Assembly (NCBI GenBank): GCA_024364805.1
Contig: CM044521.1
Location: 52,979,658-53,003,323, forward strand
Reading direction: 5' to 3'
Origin: Euprymna scolopes
Lineage: Eukaryota > Mollusca > Cephalopoda > Sepiida > Sepiolidae
Length of the DNA stretch: 23,666 nucleotides
Shown here: positions 18,443 through 23,666 of the stretch, piece after piece
How positions within the stretch are numbered: position 1 is the first letter of the stretch
How the letters are laid out: every line of letters starts with the position of its first letter
Made by a program: the position numbers and the translations under genes
Notes under the pieces: generated by a model
What the model was told of the DNA's origin: nothing
What the model saw: the letters and a program-made list of their open reading frames with translations, nothing else
Database searches by the model: none

Positions 18443-18697
18443 CAATCATGGTGGACACCATTAAAGCAAGCTGATATAAGATATACAATGTACTGATGTT
18501 ATTATTTCTCCGGACTGTTATTTTATAACTTGCCAACAAATCCATGATGTTCGCAATTGTTGATGGCATCCACCTGCGTCTTTGGTTAAAGAATTCACTG
18601 AACGTATCTGGTGCATAGGTGTAAGCATCTGCGGCCGCACAGTAATCCACGCGGTAACCCTGCTGCAATAGGAGAGTGCAGAGCCAACGATCTTCAC
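18443..18697 (-). CDS. CHS: Chitin synthase, catalytic exon with EDR and QRRRW motifs
   Basis: This exon of 255 bases encodes 85 residues. It runs from EDRWLCTLLLQQGYRVDY through an Ala-Asp-Ala-Tyr stretch to FFNQRRRW (QRRRW at 18570-18584) and 'MPSTIANIMDLL', ending in 'LYILYQLALMVSTMIG', the start of the next membrane segment. EDR carries the catalytic Asp and QRRRW binds the growing chain in processive family-2 glycosyltransferases. Both motifs are intact. The acceptor is TTAATTACAG and the donor is GTAAGTAATT. An upstream in-frame ATG (18731) lies in the intron and is not used as a start. A degraded copy of the acceptor region lies at 19205-19320. Confidence 0.95.
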
Positions 18698-18806
18698 CTG
18701 TAATTAAACAATTAAAAAGAAAAAAAAACATTAAAGGACGTTACGAGTCTATCTCTGCTCTATCACCTTTTTCATGGCAGGTGCTCGACTAAGCTTCAAT
18801 CTATAG
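18690..18806. repeat. Duplicated acceptor-flank segment, copy 1 (functional acceptor)
   Basis: CTGTAATTAAACAATTAAAA, then CATTAAAGGACGTTACGAGT and CTATCTCTGCTCTATC, aligns base for base with 19205-19320 apart from scattered changes and one short A-run indel. The segment starts at the exon border and ends in LINE-type sequence (GGTGCTCGACTAAGCTTCAA), so part of the exon-flanking intron was copied together with the front of a LINE fragment. Confidence 0.7.
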
Positions 18807-18945
18807 TACCCCATCCCACCCTGTATTATACACCCAATGAAAGACAAAGCATTAAAATTTAAAACTAATGCTATATTCTTCACACCCGTACTAGGACAGG
18901 TACTCAACTAGTATATATAAAGGCGTACAGTAAATTAATATATTA

Positions 18946-19195
18946 CTAGGTTTTTTGGCACGTTAAAAATAGGCAAAAGTTATAGCCTGTTGACTTAGAA
19001 TGAGTGCTTTATCCATAACTTTTATAATAAATCTGGTGTTGTGGTAGTTAATCTCTATTAATCCCTCTTTGTGCATCAAACGGATACCATAATACTTACT
19101 TCACCGCACCTTATCATAGCAAAGGTTTATACAAAATTTCAATCCAATCCGACCAGTAGTTTCTGAGAAAAAGTGGAACAAGCAGACAATGTAAA
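18946..19195 (-). mobile_element. Helitron-like element copy, 3' end preserved
   Basis: On the minus strand it ends CCAAAAAACCTAG directly before a T, so CTAG and the A/T target are present. Preceding blocks CTAAGTCAACAGGCTATAAC and TTTTGCCTATTTTTAACG match the element at 1630-2276. CACCTTATCATAGCAAAGG and TAGTTTCTGAGAAAAAGTGG mark its other half. The TC start is missing, and it ends at the duplicated segment near 19200. Confidence 0.55.
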
Positions 19196-19204
19196 GTCAA
19201 TTGG

Positions 19205-19320
19205 GTTTCATCTGTGATTAAATAATTAAAAAATAACATTAAAAGACGTTGGGAGTCTATCTCTGCTCTAGCGTTATTTTCATGGCAGGTGCTCGACTGA
19301 GCTTCAATCTATGGTTCCCC
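19205..19320. repeat. Duplicated acceptor-flank segment, copy 2 (decoy)
   Basis: TTTCATCTGTGATTAAATAA, then AACATTAAAAGACGTTGGGA and GTCTATCTCTGCTCTAG, is the second copy of 18690-18806. On the minus strand it still shows an acceptor-like TTTAATCACAG, but the following bases encode no EDR-type sequence. It is therefore a decoy splice site about 515 bases upstream of the real acceptor in gene orientation. Confidence 0.65.
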
Positions 19321-19680
19321 TCCTCTTGTAAGACATTCACAACAAACACGCATCTAGCCACAAGTGTCAACAATTTCCACTACTCTCTATCTGTGCTTAA
19401 AACTAAACAAAAATTCTATGAGCAAAGATTTTTCCTAAAAGTGTTCGTCTGCGGGGCTGCTTCCCATCTGACTACAAGATTATTACTTTCAAGTCCAATG
19501 TAAACAGGTTCTTGTTAAGCCGTCCCCTTAAATACTCAAATTCTACCAAATACTCCACCATTGCCGATCAATACAATGTTGTTTCACTAGCTCCAGAACA
19601 ATCATTAACCCTTATTCTCGAGTGGCTTTCGGACCTTGATAAGCAGTGACTCCCTTGTAAAATAAAAAGAAAAAACATTG
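19245..19680 (+). mobile_element. LINE 3' end with CTCGAG-type tail
   Basis: From 19249 an open stretch of 84 codons resembles the C-terminus of a Jockey/CR1-like LINE: 'VNNFHYSLSVLKTKQKFYEQ', 'RFFLKVF', then an 'FKSNVNRFL'-like end in another frame. The 3' UTR leads into TTAACCCTTATTCTCGAGTG, CGGACCTTGATAAGCAGTGA and CTCCCTTGTAAAA. This copy links the orphan tails elsewhere in the window to a coding LINE. It is 5'-truncated and frame-shifted near its end. Confidence 0.7.
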
Positions 19681-19715
19681 AAATATAATTATTGACAATT
19701 AAAAAGAGTTTTTAT

Positions 19716-19760
19716 TGTCGTCGTCGTCGTCATCGTCGTCATCATCGTCGTCATCATCAG
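19716..19760. repeat. (GTC/ATC)n trinucleotide tract
   Basis: About 15 GTC or ATC triplets, followed by AGTCTGCCGTTCAGTCTCGA. There is no coding context. Confidence 0.85.
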
Positions 19761-20142
19761 TCTGCCGTTCAGTCTCGAGGGACAATGGATACCCCCCCCT
19801 GTAAGGGTGGCTGTTCATGTAATTGTGACTATTCTTTTCAATAACCTTATTTAAAACTGAACATTGGTATCCAAGCAGGGGTGTTATTTCTTGTTTTATT
19901 TATATTATAGATAATACACCAAAGCAGTTCATAGTAAAATCTTCTATTGCTGATAATAATAATAATAGTAAAATAATAAATATCTGTTGATTTTAAACTA
20001 TCAATAAAATTAAAATCGATCGATCAACACCTACAAGTGTGTTCTACGTTTGAGGAAATATCTGAACTTTTAACATGTATCTTTACTGCAATCGTGGACC
20101 AAAAAAAACTTTATAGTTAAATATTTAGCGCTTTATAAAGAA

Positions 20143-20236
20143 TCGAAATCGGTAATTGTATCGGAATCAGAAATTTAGTACGTAATCAGTAATTGTATCA
20201 GAATCGGGAATAATATTGGAATCGTCCCATCACTAG
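20143..20236. mobile_element. hAT-like MITE fragment, one end
   Basis: AATCGGTAATTGTATCGGAA, then CAGTAATTGTATCAGAATCG, and the terminal TTGGAATCGTCCCATCACTA match the family at 2330-2783 and 4938-5830. The end TAGTGATGGGACGATT is the best preserved terminal repeat of this family in the window. Confidence 0.5.
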
Positions 20237-20242
20237 TTTGTA

Positions 20243-20290
20243 CTAAAGAGTCACCACTTATCAAGGCCCAAATGCCAGTCGAAGAAAATG
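20243..20290 (-). mobile_element. LINE 3' tail fragment, reverse orientation
   Basis: AGTCACCACTTATCAAGGCC is the reverse complement of the GGCCTTGATAAGTGGTGACT tail motif. It lies directly next to the hAT-like end. Confidence 0.6.
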
Positions 20291-20464
20291 AGTTTGTTAG
20301 GTGGACAATGAAACAGCATCACGAGGATTGGTAACAATAGTTCACTGGTCAGAATTTAATTTTTTTTATGGAATATATATATATATATGTTCAAAAAAAG
20401 AATTTTCCGTGTGCCATTCTCGTAAGGATTCGTCAGGCTAGTGCATGGAATTGATGTTAGTAAA

Positions 20465-20640
20465 CCAATCAGATTATTTCTTATTCCAGCTCCCATTTCC
20501 AGTAGCCAATAGTTGTGTGTTTATCAGATAAAGGTTCATTTGGATAGTAATTCACCTCTGTCTTTGTTTATTTTTGGCGAAAAATGGGGCATTTTTCTTT
20601 GTTTATAAAAAGGTGACCCTGTTTTAACGTGAGTGTGCTT
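20465..20640 (+). promoter_or_regulatory. Promoter-like block, plus strand (two CCAAT boxes, TATA box)
   Basis: CCAAT occurs at 20465-20469 and 20506-20510, both in good contexts (ACCAATCAG and AGCCAATAG). TATAAAA occurs at 20604-20610 inside GTTTATAAAAAGGTGA. The spacing of about 95-140 bases is that of a classical polymerase II promoter. It would drive transcription antisense to the chitin synthase. It could serve a nested gene, be the promoter of a decayed mobile element, or be chance in AT-rich DNA. Confidence 0.35.
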
Positions 20641-20824
20641 AGATATGTGTACTTAACACTAACGTGAGAAAATTCTATGTAGGTTAATTGCCATATATAC
20701 TTTCATAACATAATATGTATATATATATAATTATTTCCATAATCAAAAAACGTTGCAGTTTTGAATCCCGAGTACGAATGTGTTCAACAATGATTTCAAT
20801 CTTGCATGATTCTAAATCAAAAAT

Positions 20825-20944
20825 ATGTACGGCATAAATCATGTTGACACACCGATTCCTATTAGATCACCAAAGTTAAGCGACGTTGAACCTGGTCAGT
20901 ACTAAATGGGTGACCATTTGGGAATTCCAGGTGCTGTATGTGTT
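20825..20944 (+). pseudogene. 5S rRNA-like sequence (pseudogene or SINE head)
   Basis: The whole length of a 5S rRNA can be followed: TACGGCATAAATCATGTTGA at the start, then GATCACCAAAGTTAAGC (16 of 17 as in protostome 5S), CCTGGTCAGTAC, ATGGGTGACC, TGGGAAT and AGGTGCTGTA. The terminal stem and the 25-45 region have diverged, so it is not a working ribosomal gene. Internal promoter boxes A and C are recognisable. No tandem 5S cluster is present; the single diverged copy in an intron suggests retroposition or a 5S-headed SINE. Confidence 0.75.
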
Positions 20945-21604
20945 CTCCATTTATCTCGGCATTGTTTCCAGTCGTCTAGCACTTCTCCTTGCCTCTGGAC
21001 TCAAGCAGTGCCGATTCAGAGGAATTGTGGTTGATGATTGCGCAACCCTTGCCTCATAATCACACGTGCAGCTTTCCTTACAGAGGGTATCTATTATCTT
21101 TCGAGACTGAACGGAGGTTTCCATTTCATGATTCTAAACAAAATGCAAAAAGTGATCTGTTATATGAACCAATGTCGGTTTATGAGGACACCCGTCACTG
21201 TAATTTGTTGACGATATCATTGGTACACACATTTTTGTTTGTTTTTTGTCGACTATTCTTTTTTTACTCTCATTGTTTTTGGCTTCTGTAGCTTTGTTTC
21301 TGATTGACGTCATATCGACCTGTTGAGTGAATCAATATAGTAATTTTCACAGCTAGGAGGTTCACGAAGAACTAGAACATTTTGTAACGTTGTGCAGCTG
21401 GCTGTCCATTTGAAATTACGGTCCCGTTACTCATTAGAATGGTAACTAAGGACTTGCCAAACCAAGCAGCGTTATATTATAATCTAATATACAAAGTAAA
21501 GTTAGTCTCTTTACTACCGTTTGCCAACAAAACAAAACAATATTTAATTATAGTTTGTCAGTTTTTCTTGTGTATAGTTGCAGCATATTGCTAAGAACAA
21601 AAAT

Positions 21605-21707
21605 GCAATATTTGGATTCATCGGACTACTGTTCTTATCTTGAGTGTTATTTCCACAACGTTTTGGTCGATGTAACCTTCGACCTTCTTCAGATATATCT
21701 TGTCAAA
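21605..21707 (-). mobile_element. SINE body, minus strand
   Basis: The plus strand reads ATTTGGATTCATCGGACTAC, TTATCTTGAGTGTTATTTCC, ACAACGTTTTGGTCGATGTA, ACCTTCGACCTTCTTCAGAT and ATCTTGTC. This is the reverse complement of the family body and the cleanest copy of the CCTGAAGAAGGTCG to CGACC region. It is headless and abuts an opposite-strand piece at 21708. Confidence 0.7.
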
Positions 21708-21790
21708 CAAAAAGAAATGCAATTGCGAATTACTTAGGACCTCTATCCAGTCATCGCTGACGGAATGAGGGCATGCTAGTCTAGGTGTGT
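21708..21790 (+). mobile_element. SINE front body piece, plus strand
   Basis: CAATTGCGAATTACTTAGGA, then GACGGAATGAGGGCATGCTA, is the front of the family body in the opposite orientation to 21605-21707. The junction mirrors that at 5195/5305, giving a second inverted SINE pair. Confidence 0.6.
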
Positions 21791-22639
21791 CAGATTTTGG
21801 GTAAATTTTTTACACCCTTAACACAAAACTGCAAATAAAATATAAAAAACTTGTAATTTCTCTTTTTAAAGTGGGTTGTTTATTTTCTTTATGGAATATA
21901 CTTCCAAAATAAACTATTAAAGTTGTTTAAAAAATAGTAGAAATATTATTTTTTATTTTTTTAAAAATAGTGTTTACAAAGTGCTGGCGCGCCTTCATGC
22001 AGCCATTTTTTTTACGTAATGAAATCAATTGAATTTTACGAGTTAAATATTTTTCAATTTTTAAACTTAAAAAAATCTATCAAAATTTTTCTATTGGTTC
22101 AATTTTTAAGAAATTTTCATGTTCAATATGAAATTTTATGCTCTTTCCAATAAACTAAATATAATATTTTAGACAAACGTTTTGTTTTAAATCCCCCCCC
22201 ATTTGGAAATGTTTATTAAAATTTAGATAATTAATTTACGTACCAAAGTTTATATATAACAAATTGAAGATAAAAGATCAATAAATAAAATATTCTAACT
22301 TAAAACAAAACAAAAAAGAAGTGTTATTTGGAAATTTACCTGTAAAGTCCAAAGTGTAAAACCTTTTTTTTAAAAAAAACACGTTGATTTTTTTAAGTGA
22401 AAGCTCATGTTATGCTTTGATTGTCAAGTAAATATCGGACGCTGACGACAATTTTTTCTATTTCATTCAATGTTTTCTCGATAAAGAAGAAATAAAATAT
22501 ATTAATCAAAAACTCATGTATTTCATTAAGAGAATTAAAAAAAATCGGTAGAGTGGGGTTTTTTAACGGCAAAAACTGATAAGTGAATGTGTTCATTTTT
22601 CACCTATGGTGGCCTCAAAATACTAATTTTGGTTTACAG

Positions 22640-22877
22640 CACGCAATAGAAAGAGACATTAATTGTGGCGCTTCGAAGCCACTAGAAGATAAACTCGAAG
22701 AAAAGCAGCCATTTGTCTCCCTTTATTTCAACAGTGAAAAATATCTGAGTTCTGTTTTTTTGGAATCCTTGTTTAAAAAAGTATTTTATTTAAAAAGGAC
22801 ATGGAATATAAGTATAAATATGGATAAATTCTTAACAATGAAGAATGGAAGCACTCATTGTATAGTATTTTTTATAG
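22640..22877 (+). CDS. Possible internal exon of an unknown nested gene, antisense to chitin synthase
   Basis: A 238-base block is open in one frame and encodes 79 residues. It starts HAIERDINCGASKPLEDKLE, with an acidic/basic front half and a Phe/Leu-rich second half, and ends in 'THCIVFFIG'. It is bordered by a TACTAAT branch-point-like motif and TTTACAG acceptor on the left, and by TAG/GTAAGTG, a strong donor, on the right. It is richer in G+C than the surrounding DNA. I recognise no domain. It begins in phase 0 and ends in phase 1. It could be an exon of a host gene inside the intron, part of an unrecognised mobile element, or chance. Confidence 0.35.
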
Positions 22878-23169
22878 GTAAGTGATTTTTTAGAATTTAT
22901 ATATATATTTTATAATCGAAGTAAGTAAAATTTTGTTGATTGTCTTTAAATCTTTTTTTAAAGAAAACGGATTAAAAAAAAAAACAAATATTGCATAATT
23001 TGCTATTAAACCTATTATTTTTTAAAATTCGGTCTTTGCTCCTTTAATTGAAAAAAATTAGGGTTTGAATTATATTTTTCAAGTAGTTATAAGCTTCAAA
23101 AGATAGTAAGTTGAATTATTCAAGTTCTAATCACGCATTTTTAATGACGGCTTATGACACTGCTAATGC

Positions 23170-23345
23170 TACACTAAATAAAGGGTTTCATTTGAAATTC
23201 CTTCCAAATTCTCGATTTCAATAGAAACATTCCCGAGTTTGACAAGATACACCTTAAGAAAGTACGAGGTTACATTGACTGAAATGTTTTGACACTCAAG
23301 ATGAATCCAAAAAATAGGAATAATGAATGTTCATCTCCAAAAAGC
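23170..23345 (+). mobile_element. SINE body, diverged copy
   Basis: AAATAAAGGGTTTCATTTGA, CCTTCCAAATTCTCGA, GAGTTTGACAAGATACACCT, GAGGTTACATTGACTGAAAT and ACACTCAAGATGAATCC follow the family body in order. The tail ATGTTCATCTCCAAAAAGC is a weak match to the CCTCATCTAAAAAATTCAG tail. No head is seen. Confidence 0.6.
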
Positions 23346-23409
23346 AAAAACGTAAAAAAAAAAAATGTAATTTCGTTAATACTAATTGAATTCATTTAAT
23401 TATGCCCAC

Positions 23410-23610
23410 CTTGATCATATTGAAGATAATGTTTCGGCTCCGTTGGAAGGATTGTATATTTGCGCATGACATTTGTATCCATGAGAGCAGATCCTCTGAA
23501 TAAGCTGAAGCAGCCAGGACTGCAAAGGACGCAACCAAGGACGTGTTCGGTGGCTTTTTGTAGCCAGTGACCAACGGCATATTCAAATATCTGAAACCAC
23601 ACAATCGGTC
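23410..23610 (-). CDS. CHS: Chitin synthase, conserved catalytic exon upstream of EDR
   Basis: This exon of 201 bases encodes 67 residues: PIVWFQIFEYAVGHWLQKAT, 'EHVLGCVLCSPGCFSLFRGS', 'ALMDTNVMRKYT', and YDQ before the next junction. This is the near-invariant segment of animal and fungal chitin synthases that lies between the donor-sugar-binding Asp and the EDR motif. The acceptor is TTTCTATTTCAG (23611 on) and the donor is GTGGGCATAA. Apparent start codons upstream of it are in the intron. The rest of the catalytic domain is on exons beyond the right edge. Confidence 0.95.
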
Positions 23611-23666
23611 CTGAAATAGAAAGAAACACAAAATATAACTCCGATTATTCCCAAATAAATAAAAAA

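Larger units (their letters stand above)
18698..23409 (-). other. Chitin synthase penultimate intron seen here
   Basis: The donor is GTGGGCATAA (23409 downward) and the acceptor is TTAATTACAG (18698-18699). Length is 4712 bases. It contains the acceptor-flank duplication, Helitron-like, LINE and SINE pieces, a 5S-like sequence, a promoter-like block and an exon-like block on the other strand. 19770-20140 shows nothing further. 20945-21604 shows nothing recognisable, only a short open frame. 21791-22580 is very AT-rich with no gene seen. Confidence 0.9.
14150..23610 (-). other. CHS: Chitin synthase gene, 3' half (three exons, two introns)
   Basis: The gene runs right to left. Exons are 23410-23610, 18443-18697 and 14150-15798; introns are 18698-23409 and 15799-18442. 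All junctions are phase 1 and have GT donors and AG acceptors. The joins restore conserved sequence: YDQ+G+EDRW and STMI+G+PATV, as in animal chitin synthases, so no exon is missing between them. The enzyme is a membrane family-2 glycosyltransferase that polymerises UDP-N-acetylglucosamine into chitin at the cell surface, for shell, radula, beak or gut lining in molluscs. The N-terminal half, including the substrate-binding part and, in some molluscs, a myosin-type head, lies beyond the right edge. No clear AATAAA signal is visible between the stop codon and the gap. Confidence 0.93.

Overview
The window is animal nuclear DNA: spliced genes with GT/AG introns, AT-rich intron and spacer sequence, microsatellites, and a dense layer of LINE, SINE, Helitron-like, hAT-like, Penelope-like and LTR-element remnants. 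One host gene is certain. It is the 3' half of an animal chitin synthase on the minus strand, with three exons (23410-23610, 18443-18697 and 14150-15798). Every junction is phase 1, and together they give about 700 residues that carry the EDR, QRRRW and SWGTRE signatures. The enzyme type fits a lophotrochozoan, and the tRNA(Arg)-type SINEs recall those described from cephalopods, so a mollusc, possibly a cephalopod, is the best guess. The species is inferred, not proven.

Layout. 1-1300 holds two local tandem repeats of about 210 and 122 bp. 1630-2783 holds a Helitron-like element and a hAT-like MITE. 2938-5830 is a patchwork: a LINE tail, a Penelope-like endonuclease remnant, a mariner-type end, and a pair of SINEs in opposite orientation set inside a hAT-like MITE. 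6690-8030 holds a LINE 3' piece, a full tRNA-headed SINE, a U2-snRNA-like SINE head and a second Helitron-like element. 8155-8770 is an LTR-retrotransposon gag fossil. 8800-11350 carries three 3' ends of one LINE family in the same orientation. 11697-12310 has two ends of a third Helitron-like family. 13152-13664 is an assembly gap. 13745-14156 is SINE sequence running into the chitin synthase stop codon.

From 14150 to the right edge everything lies in the chitin synthase gene. The 2.6 kb last intron holds an R2-type LINE remnant. The 4.7 kb intron before it holds a duplicated splice-acceptor segment, a LINE 3' end, a Helitron-like piece, a promoter-like block on the plus strand, a 5S rRNA-like sequence, more SINE pieces, and an unrecognised open exon-like block (22640-22877) with good splice sites on the opposite strand.

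The main points for a second look are: (1) SINEs that share one body but start with either a tRNA-like or a U2-snRNA-like head; (2) a chitin synthase stop codon that lies inside a SINE tail; (3) the possible nested antisense gene in the 4.7 kb intron. All similarity calls are from reading the sequence; no database search was run.
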